From: Ramlibacter alkalitolerans
GTDB taxonomy: Bacteria; Pseudomonadota; Gammaproteobacteria; Burkholderiales; Burkholderiaceae_C
Direction of reading: 5' to 3'
Length of the DNA: 64,000 nt
NCBI RefSeq assembly: GCF_016722765.1
Contig: NZ_JAEQND010000016.1
Span: 37,501-101,500, forward strand
Notes under the pieces: model-generated
The model's database searches: none
Told to the model about the DNA's origin: nothing
What the model saw: only the letters and a program-made list of their open reading frames with translations
Made by a program: the position numbers and the translations under genes
Shown: one piece after another, positions 46,500 to 54,189 of the stretch
Position numbering within the stretch: position 1 is the first letter of the stretch
How the letters are laid out: every line of letters begins with the position of its first letter

Positions 46500-47136
46500 C
46501 CCGCCATTATCCGAAGGCCTGGTGTATGTCGACGAGCACCTGCTGGTGCTGGACAAGCCCGCGGGCCTGCTCGCGGTGCCCGGACGCGGCGAGGACAAGC
46601 AGGATTGCCTGGCGGCGCGCGCGCAGCGCCTGTGGCCCGACGCACTGGTGGTGCACCGCCTCGACATGGCGACCTCGGGCCTGTTCCTCATGGGCCGCGG
46701 GCTGCACGTGCAGCGGGTGCTGAGCCGCGCCTTCGCCGAGCGGCGGGTGGACAAGCGCTACGAGGCGGTGGTGGCCGGGCGCGTCGGCGCCCTGCACGAG
46801 GAAGGCGTGATCGACCTGCCGCTGGCCGCCGACTGGCCGAACCGCCCGCTGCAGAAGATCGATCGCGAGCAGGGCCGTCCGAGCACCACGCACTGGCGCG
46901 TGACCGGGCTGGAAGAAGACAGCACGCGCCTGGCGCTCGCGCCGGTCACCGGCCGCACGCACCAGCTGCGCGTGCACCTGCTGGCGATCGGCCACCCGAT
47001 CCTGGGCGATGCCTTGTACGCGCCGCCGCCGGTGCGCTCGCGCGCGCCCCGCCTGCTGCTGCACGCGAGCGCGCTGCGGCTGGCGCACCCCGCCGGCGGC
47101 GAAGCCCTCGCCTTCGACAGCCCCGCGCCCTTCTGA
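46456..47136 (+). CDS. RluA-family pseudouridine synthase
   Basis: About 226 residues. VYVDEHLLVLDKPAGLLAVP, the catalytic Asp motif VHRLDMATSGL near residue 75, and APVTGRTHQLRVHL place it with RluA/RluC-type enzymes lacking an S4 domain, closest to the RluA type that modifies 23S rRNA and tRNA. Start uncertain: ATG at 46456 overlaps the divergent gene by 44 nt, while GTG at 46522 removes residues that look conserved (PPLSEG). Confidence 0.85.
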   Translation: MVCSDSGTKVESAAIPPLSEGLVYVDEHLLVLDKPAGLLAVPGRGEDKQDCLAARAQRLWPDALVVHRLDMATSGLFLMGRGLHVQRVLSRAFAERRVDKRYEAVVAGRVGALHEEGVIDLPLAADWPNRPLQKIDREQGRPSTTHWRVTGLEEDSTRLALAPVTGRTHQLRVHLLAIGHPILGDALYAPPPVRSRAPRLLLHASALRLAHPAGGEALAFDSPAPF

Positions 47137-47170
47137 GACACTGGCCCGAACGCTTTCCGGGGAGCCCACT

Positions 47171-47788
47171 ATGCGCAAGCACCTCAGCCGCCGTACCGTC
47201 GCCGCCGCGCTGGTCGCCCTGCCCGCCTGCTGGACGGGCGTGCGGGCGCAACCGGCACCGGCGCGCCGCGCCACGCCCGCGCAGACCGAAGGCCCGTTCT
47301 ATCCCGTCGCCCTGCCCGCCGACACCGACGCCGACCTGCTGCGCAACGGCCGCCTGCAGTACACGCGCGGCGACCCCGCGTGGGTCGAAGGCACCGTGAC
47401 CGACCTCGCGGGCAAGCCGCTGGCGGGAGCGCAGGTGGAGATCTGGCAGTGCGACCACGCGGGCCACTACCACCACCCGGGTGACGGCGGCCGCGCCGAT
47501 CCGGACTTCCAGGGCTTCGGCCGCGTCACCGTCGGCAGCGACGGCCGCTACCGCTTCCGCACGATCCGGCCCGTGCCCTACACCGGCCGCGCGCCGCACA
47601 TCCACGTGAAGGTGAAGATGCAGCGGCGCGAGTTGCTCACCACCCAGCTCTATGTGGAGGGCGACCCCGGCAACCCGCGCGACTTCCTCTGGCGCAACCT
47701 GGGCGCCGACCGCGACCTGGTGACCGTGGCCTTCCGCCCGGGCCCGGAGGGCGTGCAAGCCAGTTTTCCCATCGTCATCGCCACCTGA
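47171..47788 (+). CDS. Secreted intradiol ring-cleavage dioxygenase family protein
   Basis: 205 residues. N-terminus RKHLSRRTVAAALVALPACW is a signal peptide with a Tat-like SRRTVA. The core TEGPFYP, GAQVEIWQCDHAGHYHHPGD and RTIRPVPYTGRAPHIHVKV carry the two Tyr and two His expected as Fe(III) ligands of protocatechuate/catechol dioxygenases. Without pca or cat genes around it, a role in periplasmic aromatic or plant-phenolic oxidation is inference. Begins 34 nt after the pseudouridine synthase stop with GGGGAG upstream. Confidence 0.87.
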   Translation: MRKHLSRRTVAAALVALPACWTGVRAQPAPARRATPAQTEGPFYPVALPADTDADLLRNGRLQYTRGDPAWVEGTVTDLAGKPLAGAQVEIWQCDHAGHYHHPGDGGRADPDFQGFGRVTVGSDGRYRFRTIRPVPYTGRAPHIHVKVKMQRRELLTTQLYVEGDPGNPRDFLWRNLGADRDLVTVAFRPGPEGVQASFPIVIAT

Positions 47789-47794
47789 GATTCC

Positions 47795-48541
47795 ATGACC
47801 CACCTCACCATCCTCACCGGCGCCTCGCGCGGCATGGGCCTCGCCATGGCGCGCCAGCTGCTGGACGCCGGCCACGACCTCCTGTGCATCTCGCGCAAGA
47901 CCAGCGAGGAACTCGCGCAGCAGGCCACGCGCCTGGGGCGCCGCTGCGAGCAATGGCCGCAGGACCTGGCCCGCGCCGAGAACGCCGCCGAGCGGCTGGC
48001 CACCTGGCTGCAGGCGCGGGACGCGGCCGACTCGGTGACCCTGATCAACAACGCCGGCCTGATCCCGCGCGTCGCCCCGCTGGACGACATCCCGGCCGCG
48101 CAGCTCGCCGAGGCGATGCGGGTCGACCTGGAAGCGCCGCTGCTGCTCACCGCCGCCTTCCTGCGCGCGACGGCGGCCTGGACGGTGCCGCGCCGGATCC
48201 TGAACATCTCCTCCGGCCTCGGCCGGCGGGCGATGGCGGCCCAGGCCGCCTACTGCGCCGCCAAGGCCGGCATGGACCATTTCAGCCGCTGCGTCGCGCT
48301 GGAACAGGCCCGCTTGCCCCATGGCGCGAAGATCTGCTCGCTGGCGCCCGGCGTGATCGACACCGACATGCAGGTGCAGCTGCGCGGCGCCGACAGCGAC
48401 CGCTTCCCGGACCGGGGCAATTTCGTCGGGCTGAAGGAAAAGGGCCTGCTCAGCTCGCCCGACGAGGCCGCGGCGCGCGTGCTGGCCGTCCTGGCGCGGC
48501 CCGACTTCGGCGCCAACCCGGTTGCGGATGTAAGGGACTGA
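47795..48541 (+). CDS. SDR-family oxidoreductase (benzil reductase-like)
   Basis: 248 residues. Cofactor loop TGASRGMGLA at 8-17, NNAGLIP, catalytic Ser in NISSGLGRR and Tyr-x3-Lys in YCAAKAGMDHF. The length and the absence of a long C-terminal tail fit the benzil/sepiapterin-reductase-like branch. Starts 6 nt after the dioxygenase stop, so the two are probably one transcript; the reduced carbonyl substrate is unknown. Confidence 0.88.
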   Translation: MTHLTILTGASRGMGLAMARQLLDAGHDLLCISRKTSEELAQQATRLGRRCEQWPQDLARAENAAERLATWLQARDAADSVTLINNAGLIPRVAPLDDIPAAQLAEAMRVDLEAPLLLTAAFLRATAAWTVPRRILNISSGLGRRAMAAQAAYCAAKAGMDHFSRCVALEQARLPHGAKICSLAPGVIDTDMQVQLRGADSDRFPDRGNFVGLKEKGLLSSPDEAAARVLAVLARPDFGANPVADVRD

Positions 48542-48591
48542 GCAGGGACGCTTGCTACAGTGGACGACTTTCCCCTCTCCTGGAGCGAGAC

Positions 48592-49776
48592 ATGACCCGT
48601 GAAGTGGTTGCCGTCAGCGCAGTGCGCACGGCCATCGGCACCTTCGGCGGCAGCCTGAAGGATATCCCTCCCACCGAACTCGGCGCGCTGGTCGTGCGCG
48701 AGTCGCTGGCGCGCGCCAGCGTGGACGGCGCGGACGTCGGCCACGTCGTCTTCGGCCACGTGGTCAACACCGAGCCGCGCGACATGTACCTGTCGCGCGT
48801 GGCCGCGATCAACGGCGGCTGCGCCGAAGGCACGCCGGCGATGAACGTCAACCGCCTGTGCGGCTCGGGCCTGCAGGCGATCGTGTCGGCGGCGCAGAGC
48901 ATCCTGCTGGGGGACACCGACATCGCGATCGGCGGCGGCGCCGAGAGCATGACCCGTGCGCCCTATGCCGACCTCACCGCCCGCTGGGGCGCGCGCATGG
49001 GCGACGCCAAGCTGGTCGACATGATGGTGGGCGCGCTGCACGATCCCTTCCACAACATCCACATGGGCGTGACGGCGGAGAACATCGCCGCCAAGTGGGG
49101 CATCACGCGCGAGGACCAGGACCGCCTGGCCGTCGAGAGCCACAACCGCGCCGAGCGCGCGACGGCCAACGGCTGGTTCAAGGAGCAGATCGTCCCCGTC
49201 ACGCTCAAGTCCCGCAAGGGCGACACCTACTTCACGGTGGACGAGCACTTCCGCGCCGGCACCAAGCTGGAGGACATGAGCAAGCTCAAGCCGGTGTTCC
49301 AGAAGGAGAACGGCACGGTCACCGCGGGCAATGCCTCCGGCCTCAACGACGCCGCCGCGGCGGTCGTCCTGATGGAGCGCAGCGTGGCCGAGAAGCGCGG
49401 CCTGCAGCCGCTCGCGCGGCTGGTCGGCTGGGCGCACGCCGGCGTGGACCCGAAGTACATGGGCATCGGCCCCGTGCCCGCCACGCGCAAGCTGCTGGAA
49501 AAGACCGGCATCGGCGCCCACCAGCTCGACGTGATCGAAGCCAACGAAGCCTTCGCCGCGCAGGCCTGCGCGGTGGTGAAGGACCTGGAGCTCGATCCGG
49601 CCAAGGTCAACCCGAACGGCTCCGGCATCTCGCTGGGCCACCCGATCGGCGCGACCGGCGCGCTGATCACCGTCAAGGCGCTGCACGAGCTGAAGCGCAC
49701 CGGCGGCCGCTACGCCCTGGTCACGATGTGCATCGGCGGCGGCCAGGGCATCGCGGCGCTGTTCGAACGGGTGTAA
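48592..49776 (+). CDS. bktB: Acetyl-CoA acyltransferase / beta-ketothiolase
   Basis: 394 residues. Thiolase with nucleophile Cys in NRLCGSGLQA near residue 90, His in GHPIGATGA near 350 and second Cys in CIGGGQG near 380. Sequence features MTREVVAVSAVRTAIGTFGG and IHMGVTAENIAAKWGI closely follow BktB of Cupriavidus necator as I remember it, the ketothiolase for C4-C5 3-ketoacyl-CoA in polyhydroxyalkanoate synthesis and fatty-acid turnover. ATG at 48592 with TGGAGCGAGAC upstream. A large hairpin follows the stop. Confidence 0.95.
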   Translation: MTREVVAVSAVRTAIGTFGGSLKDIPPTELGALVVRESLARASVDGADVGHVVFGHVVNTEPRDMYLSRVAAINGGCAEGTPAMNVNRLCGSGLQAIVSAAQSILLGDTDIAIGGGAESMTRAPYADLTARWGARMGDAKLVDMMVGALHDPFHNIHMGVTAENIAAKWGITREDQDRLAVESHNRAERATANGWFKEQIVPVTLKSRKGDTYFTVDEHFRAGTKLEDMSKLKPVFQKENGTVTAGNASGLNDAAAAVVLMERSVAEKRGLQPLARLVGWAHAGVDPKYMGIGPVPATRKLLEKTGIGAHQLDVIEANEAFAAQACAVVKDLELDPAKVNPNGSGISLGHPIGATGALITVKALHELKRTGGRYALVTMCIGGGQGIAALFERV

Positions 49777-49792
49777 AGGCGGAAGGCGGAAG

Positions 49793-49911
49793 CGGACAGC
49801 CGGAACGCAGAAGCCGCAAAAGTACGCAAAAGCCGCAAAAGGAACATCCTTCCAAGGGTGCCCTTTTGCGGTTTTTGCGTACTTTTGCGGCCTTTGCGTT
49901 CTGGTTGTCCG
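49793..49911 (+). repeat. Large hairpin with 50-nt arms (MITE-like)
   Basis: Arm 49793-49842 and arm 49862-49911 are inverse complements at 45 of 50 positions, with a 19-nt loop. Both are built from A-rich units of the type CGCAAAAG. Four of the five mismatches are G opposite T when read on the plus strand, so an RNA of that strand would pair with G-U wobbles almost throughout. It lies between convergent bktB and the oxygenase gene; resembles a CGCAAAG-rich repeat widely distributed in proteobacteria (from memory). Confidence 0.85.
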
Positions 49912-49916
49912 GTCTC

Positions 49917-50645
49917 CTACGCGTCTTGGAACGCGCCGGCACGGCACGTGACCACCAGCGTGTCGCGGTAGCCGGATTCATGCACCGGCTGGATCGGGGT
50001 GGTTTCGTGGATCACGCGCTCGTCGTCGAGGAGCAGTGCGCTCCAGGGCTCGGTGAGCGTGAAGCGCTGGCCCGCGGGGCCGTCGGACTGGAACACGCGC
50101 GTCTCGCCGCCCTTGATGCCCTCGCGCGCCACCAGGAACACGGCCACCAGGTCCACCCCATCGCGATGCGCGCCCTCCGGCGTCGGCCGGCCGATGCCGC
50201 CCGCGGTGTCGATGCGGAACTGGTGCGCCTCCACGAACCAGGGCTGCGCACCCTTCAGGCCACTGGCCACAGCCGCCAGGGCCTGCAGCAGGCGCGTCCA
50301 GGCGGGCTGCGTCACGATGTCGGGCTGCACCGGCTCGAACCAGCGCTGCATGCCGCCATGCAGTGCGTTGTATTCCACCGGTTGCCAGTGCGCCCGGTGC
50401 GGCACCTGCGCCACGCTGCCACCCTCCACCACGAAGGAGGCATGGCGGCGCTGGCGGTAGTGCCCGCCATCCTTGAGGTAGGCGTCCGGCGCCAGGGCGT
50501 GCCACGAAGCGCGAAGCGCCTCGAGCTCCGCCGGTGCGCAGCCGGCCAGTTGCGCCACCCCCTGGGCAGCGAGCACGGCATAGCCCTGCTGGCGCAGTGC
50601 GGGAAGGAGCTGTTCGGGATCCGTGGTGGCGGGGTGCAGCAGCAT
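49917..50645 (-). CDS. 2OG-Fe(II) dioxygenase (amino-acid hydroxylase-like)
   Basis: 242 residues. The double-stranded beta-helix core has EGAHRDGVDLVAVFLV (His-x-Asp pair), DDERVIHETTPI (second His) and GYRDTLVVTCR (2-oxoglutarate Arg), the layout of the PF10014-type family that includes bacterial isoleucine dioxygenase. FVEAHQFRIDT lies upstream. A free-amino-acid or small-molecule hydroxylase is the best guess. Convergent to bktB across the large hairpin. No signal peptide. Confidence 0.85.
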   Translation of the reverse strand: MLLHPATTDPEQLLPALRQQGYAVLAAQGVAQLAGCAPAELEALRASWHALAPDAYLKDGGHYRQRRHASFVVEGGSVAQVPHRAHWQPVEYNALHGGMQRWFEPVQPDIVTQPAWTRLLQALAAVASGLKGAQPWFVEAHQFRIDTAGGIGRPTPEGAHRDGVDLVAVFLVAREGIKGGETRVFQSDGPAGQRFTLTEPWSALLLDDERVIHETTPIQPVHESGYRDTLVVTCRAGAFQDA

Positions 50646-50671
50646 GGGGCGAGCTTACCCAACCCGGCTCG

Positions 50672-50713
50672 CTGACCTGCATCAAGCCTCGGTCGCGGCG
50701 CCGCTCCTAAGCT
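50672..50713 (+). promoter_or_regulatory. FNR-type class II promoter of the hemerythrin gene
   Basis: CTGACCTGCATCAA (50672-50685) matches TTGAT-N4-ATCAA with two deviations. After exactly 22 nt follows TAAGCT (50708-50713), a -10 hexamer; the box centre is at -41.5 from a start at 50720. An oxygen-binding protein is a sensible FNR target. Confidence 0.55.
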
Positions 50714-50731
50714 GCCCTCCAGGAGACCGCC

Positions 50732-51202
50732 ATGCCCGCACTGCCCTGGACCGATGGCCTGAAGCTCGGCCTGCCCGTGATGGACGACACCCACCAGGAG
50801 TTCGTCGACCTGCTCGCGCGCGCCGAAACGGCGGACGACGCGACGCTGCCCGCGCTGTGGCGCGAGCTGGTCGAACACACGACCGAGCACTTCGCGCGCG
50901 AGGACGAATGGATGCTCGCCACCGGCTTCGCGCTGGGCAACTGCCACGCGACGCAGCACAAGTCGGTGCTGCAGGTGCTGCGCCACGGCGCGGCGGAAGC
51001 CGCCCAAGGCCGGCTGGCGCCGATCCGCAAGGTGATCCAGGAACTCGCGGTCTGGTTTCCGCACCACGCCCAGACCATGGACGCCTCGCTCGCCCTGCAC
51101 CTGCAGGGGGTGGGCTACGACCCGTACACAGGGCTGGTGAGCCGGCCGGAAGCGCTGCCGGCCGAGGCGATCAGCAGCTGCGGTGGGGTGGACTGCACGT
51201 AA
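50732..51202 (+). CDS. Bacteriohemerythrin
   Basis: 156 residues. All seven di-iron ligands are in place: His21, His53, Glu57, His72, His76, His112 and Asp117, with the HxxxE, HxxxH and HxxxxD spacings. Such proteins bind and deliver oxygen or sense it. The C-terminus after residue 120 is an extension ending CGGVDC with two cysteines, unusual for a stand-alone hemerythrin and possibly a redox or metal site. ATG at 50732 preceded by AGGAGA. Confidence 0.93.
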   Translation: MPALPWTDGLKLGLPVMDDTHQEFVDLLARAETADDATLPALWRELVEHTTEHFAREDEWMLATGFALGNCHATQHKSVLQVLRHGAAEAAQGRLAPIRKVIQELAVWFPHHAQTMDASLALHLQGVGYDPYTGLVSRPEALPAEAISSCGGVDCT

Positions 51203-51221
51203 GTTGAGCAGGCTGGTATTC

Positions 51222-51308
51222 GTAGGCTGGGGTGACGCAAGGAACCCCAGCGATCAGCGTCGCGCAGCAAGCTGGGGCTCGTCGCTTCGCGGCTCACCGC
51301 CAGCCTAC
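51222..51308. repeat. GTAGGCTGG palindromic element, copy 4
   Basis: GTAGGCTGGGGTGACG (51222) and CTCACCGCCAGCCTAC (ending 51308); inner GGAACCCCAGCG pairs imperfectly with GCTGGGGCTC. 87 bp, between the convergent hemerythrin and SDR genes, the same kind of position as copies 2 and 3. Confidence 0.8.
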
Positions 51309-51313
51309 GGGAT

Positions 51314-52219
51314 TCAGCGGCCCTCGCGCAGCAGCCGCAACTCGTTCGTGCCCTGCTCCGAGCCGTTGGCCGGCACCATCTCGCCGCGGCGGTCGCGCAC
51401 CGCATCCAGGCGCGCGAGCCACTGCTCGGGGGCGTCGGCACCGGCACCGATGAAGGCGCCGTGCGTCAGGGTGATGTTCGCCGCCTCGAACGAGCCGCCG
51501 CCGGCGCACAAGGTCGTGCGCGTGGGCGCTTCGTCGCTTGCCAGCACCAGCATCGCCGGCACCACCGCCTCCGGGCCGAAGGCCTGCAGCATGTCCGGCG
51601 GCAGCAGCGATTCCGTCATGCGCGTGACCGCGGTCGGCGCCAGGCAGTTGACCCGGATGTCGTTCTTCGCGCCTTCCTGCGCCAGCGTCTGCATCAGGCC
51701 GACCAGCGCCAGCTTGGCGGCACCGTAGTTGGTCTGGCCGAAGTTGCCGTAGAGGCCGCTGGACGAGGTCGTGAGCACGATGCGGCCGTACTTCTGCGCG
51801 TTCATGATCGGCCACAGCGCCTTGCAGCAATGGACGGCGCCCATCAGGTGCACTTCCAGCACCTGGCGGAAATCGGCCAGGTCCATCTTGGCGAAGGTCT
51901 TGTCGCGCAGGATGCCGGCGTTGCTGACCAGCACGTCGACACGGCCCCAGGTGGCTATCGCCTGCTGCACCATGCCTTGCACGGCGGCGAAGTCGGTGAC
52001 CGAGGCGGCATTGGCGATCGCCTCGCCGCCCGCCGCCCGGATCTCCTCCACCACGCGCTCGGCGGCCGTCGCCGAGCTGCCGCTGCCGTCCACCGCGCCG
52101 CCGAGGTCGTTGACCACCACCCGGGCGCCCCGCGCGGCCAGCGCCAGTGCATGCGCGCGCCCGAGCCCGCCACCCGCTCCGGTGACGATCGCCACCCGTC
52201 CGTTGAAATCCAGTGCCAT
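51314..52219 (-). CDS. SDR-family hydroxyacyl-CoA dehydrogenase-like protein
   Basis: 301 residues. Cofactor loop TGAGGGLGRAH, VNDLGGAVDGSGSS (the Asp and extra Gly-Ser loop typical of peroxisomal multifunctional-enzyme type 2 dehydrogenases), NAGILRD, catalytic Ser in TSSSGLYGNFG and YGAAK. A C-terminal segment of about 60 residues beyond the fold resembles that of MFE-2-like proteins. It probably oxidises (3R)-hydroxyacyl-CoA. No partner hydratase is adjacent. Read towards palindromic element copy 4. Confidence 0.88.
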   Translation of the reverse strand: MALDFNGRVAIVTGAGGGLGRAHALALAARGARVVVNDLGGAVDGSGSSATAAERVVEEIRAAGGEAIANAASVTDFAAVQGMVQQAIATWGRVDVLVSNAGILRDKTFAKMDLADFRQVLEVHLMGAVHCCKALWPIMNAQKYGRIVLTTSSSGLYGNFGQTNYGAAKLALVGLMQTLAQEGAKNDIRVNCLAPTAVTRMTESLLPPDMLQAFGPEAVVPAMLVLASDEAPTRTTLCAGGGSFEAANITLTHGAFIGAGADAPEQWLARLDAVRDRRGEMVPANGSEQGTNELRLLREGR

Positions 52220-52424
52220 TCGGCCTCCGTGCTGTTGGGCTGCGAATGTAGCGCAAGCGGCTGACGGCCGGCTTGTGGCCGGCCAGCCACGGCTTTTTCC
52301 GCCAGGCGGCTGCTTTTGCCGGTCCGCCGGGCTGGCCTATTTGCATCAACATGTAAAACTGCGGGCGACGCGGTCCGGCAGCGCATTCGCCTGCCCCGCC
52401 CCAATCAGGAGAGGGAGCCTGCCC

Positions 52425-53084
52425 ATGGGAATGTTCGACATGCTGCTCGGGCGCAAGCCGGCGCCGGCCGCGCGACCGCGCCATTCCCGCCCCGCACCCA
52501 GCACCCAGTTCGACTCCCAGCACACCCAGGCTGGCAGCAACTCGCAGTCGGTCCGCAAAGACCTGCTGAAGATGGTCCTGCGCGAGACCCTCACCCGCAA
52601 CGGCATCCCGCCGACCTGGATTTCGGCCGACATGCTGCGCACCACGAGCCCGGCCCGGCGCGAAACAGGCCTGCACGTGCGTTTCCTGGTGCGCCACTGG
52701 GATCCGCGGCTGATGGAGCACGCCGTGGCCTTCGAAGCCGAATTCACCGATCGCCTCCAACTGCTGGACCCGCTCGCCAACAACTGGCTCATGGGCTTCT
52801 CCTGGCAGTTCACGATGGAGGACCGGAGCGTCTGCCCCGCCTTGCCGCATCCGGCCACGTGGACGGCGCCGCCGCCGCCCAGTGCGCCGGCACCGCTGCA
52901 GCCCAACGCCGAGCCGAGCAGCTACGGCGACGTGATCGCGGGACCGACGGCGCTGGAACAGCCGCGGCCGCTGGACGACGTCCGCGCCGACCTGGAGCGG
53001 CTGCTGGCCCTGCGCGACGAGGACATGCGCAAGCACGGCACGGCCGACCGGGCCTATGCGGCCACGCGCCCGGCCAAGCTGTAA
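52425..53084 (+). CDS. Unknown soluble protein with Pro-rich linker
   Basis: 219 residues, function unrecognised. N-terminal 35 residues are basic and low complexity; a conserved-looking core QSVRKDLLKMVLRETLTRNG to LANNWLMGFSWQFTMEDRSV (about 45-135) could be an alpha/beta domain; then a Pro/Ala linker (TAPPPPSAPAP) and a helical C-terminus. No signal or membrane segment. GAGAGGGAG precedes the ATG at 52425. It faces the infA terminator and is flanked upstream by the divergent SDR gene. Confidence 0.7.
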   Translation: MGMFDMLLGRKPAPAARPRHSRPAPSTQFDSQHTQAGSNSQSVRKDLLKMVLRETLTRNGIPPTWISADMLRTTSPARRETGLHVRFLVRHWDPRLMEHAVAFEAEFTDRLQLLDPLANNWLMGFSWQFTMEDRSVCPALPHPATWTAPPPPSAPAPLQPNAEPSSYGDVIAGPTALEQPRPLDDVRADLERLLALRDEDMRKHGTADRAYAATRPAKL

Positions 53085-53098
53085 GCACGGGCCGTCAA

Positions 53099-53124
53099 CA
53101 AAAAGGCTGCCCTGGGCAGCCTTC
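53099..53124 (-). terminator. Rho-independent terminator of infA
   Basis: On the minus strand AAGGCTGCCCAGGGCAGCCTTTTTG: an 8-bp stem (GGCTGCCC / GGGCAGCC, short loop) and a T5 run, 20 nt after the infA stop. The A run on the other side could also end the facing gene. Confidence 0.85.
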
Positions 53125-53144
53125 GCATGGATCGGGTGACGTGT

Positions 53145-53405
53145 TCAACGTCGGCGCTGCGGCGGCGGGCCGCCGGCATTGCGGTTCGGCAGGTGGCGGA
53201 ACATGATCCGGCCCTTGCTCAGGTCATAAGGCGAAAGTTCGAGGCTCACCACGTCCCCCGCGATGATGCGGATGTGGTTCTTGCGCATCTTGCCGCCGGT
53301 ATAGGCCACCAGCTCGTGGCCGTTGTCGAGGATCACGCGATACCGCGAGTCCGGCAGGATTTCGGCCACGCGGCCGTTCATTTCGATCAGTTCTTCCTTC
53401 GCCAT
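53145..53405 (-). CDS. infA: Translation initiation factor IF-1, extended form
   Basis: 86 residues; the S1/OB fold is complete ([49 protein letters not shown]) with an additional 14-residue Arg/Pro/Gly tail ([13 protein letters not shown]). Betaproteobacteria often carry a 72-residue copy in the ribosomal operon and a second, longer copy alone; this looks like the latter. It binds the A site of the 30S during initiation, and may also act as an RNA chaperone. A strong terminator follows. Confidence 0.93.
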   Translation of the reverse strand: MAKEELIEMNGRVAEILPDSRYRVILDNGHELVAYTGGKMRKNHIRIIAGDVVSLELSPYDLSKGRIMFRHLPNRNAGGPPPQRRR

Positions 53406-53644
53406 GCAGGTCTCTCGTGGGCAGCTGCGCCCGCCCGTGCGAACGGCGCGGCCCGTGCATCCTGGCAGGGGGCGTCGCCATCAGTGAATCGGCCGGCCGA
53501 TCGGGGCCGGTACATGCAAACCTGCGCTGTCGCGGCCTCGTGCTGCAAGGGCGGGGGTCTGCTTCCTGGGGGCCGTCATGCACCACTGCGCACCGGCCCC
53601 GGACATTGAATTGTAAGCCGGACGGGCAAAGCGCGCAGGCGCGC

Positions 53645-54073
53645 CTACCCGGGCTTGCCGGCGCTGGCGCGCGCGGCCTCGATCACCGCGGCCAGCTTGC
53701 CGAGCTCCGCCTGGTGCAGCGCCGCCAGCCGCTCCACGCGGCGCCGTCCCTTGGGCGTCAGGTGGACCTCGACGAGCCGGCGGTCGTCCTGGTTCTCGCG
53801 CCGCCGCACCAGCCCCGCTTCCTCGCAACGCGTGACCAGCGCCACGACGCCATGCTGCTGCGCCTGCAGCCGCTCCGCCAGTTCGCCGATGCTCGCCCAG
53901 TCGCGGCCCGGAAAGGCCTGCGTGTGCAGCAGCATGTGGTACTGCAGCGCCGTGAGGCCGGCGGCGCGGGCAGCCTCCTCCCCGAAGCGCAGGAAGCGCC
54001 GCAGCTGATAGCGGAACTGCGATTGCCGTTCCAGGCCGGCCTTGTCCAGCCCCTCGATCGTCTTGTTTTCCAT
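53645..54073 (-). CDS. MarR-family transcriptional regulator
   Basis: 142 residues. Winged helix: AGLTALQYHMLLHTQAF, IGELAERLQAQQHGVVALVT (recognition helix) and the wing RRENQDDRRLVEVHLTPKG with the conserved DxR. ATG at 54073 is preferred; the frame opens earlier but adds only non-conserved residues. Divergent from tctB with a perfect inverted repeat between them, so it likely represses tctBA and itself until a ligand, perhaps the transported acid, binds. Confidence 0.9.
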   Translation of the reverse strand: MENKTIEGLDKAGLERQSQFRYQLRRFLRFGEEAARAAGLTALQYHMLLHTQAFPGRDWASIGELAERLQAQQHGVVALVTRCEEAGLVRRRENQDDRRLVEVHLTPKGRRRVERLAALHQAELGKLAAVIEAARASAGKPG

Positions 54074-54127
54074 CTGCTTCCCGGGGCTGCAATGTAGCAC
54101 CCGGTCCCGTACGGGCGAACCACAGGC

Positions 54128-54147
54128 CATGATCAAATTAGATCATG
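54128..54147. promoter_or_regulatory. Candidate MarR operator between marR and tctB
   Basis: CATGATC-AAATTA-GATCATG: 7-bp perfect arms and a 6-nt AT spacer, strikingly AT-rich in this genome, 54 nt from the regulator start and 42 nt from tctB. Position and symmetry fit a dimeric MarR site controlling both directions. Confidence 0.6.
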
Positions 54148-54189
54148 CCGTGATACAAACGCCGGTTCGGAAACTCAGAGACAGATGCA

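Noticed and set aside
49721-49981. Open frame through the large hairpin (Lys/Ala/Arg-rich product)
   Set aside because: It is a translation of the A-rich inverted repeat and has no gene-like context.
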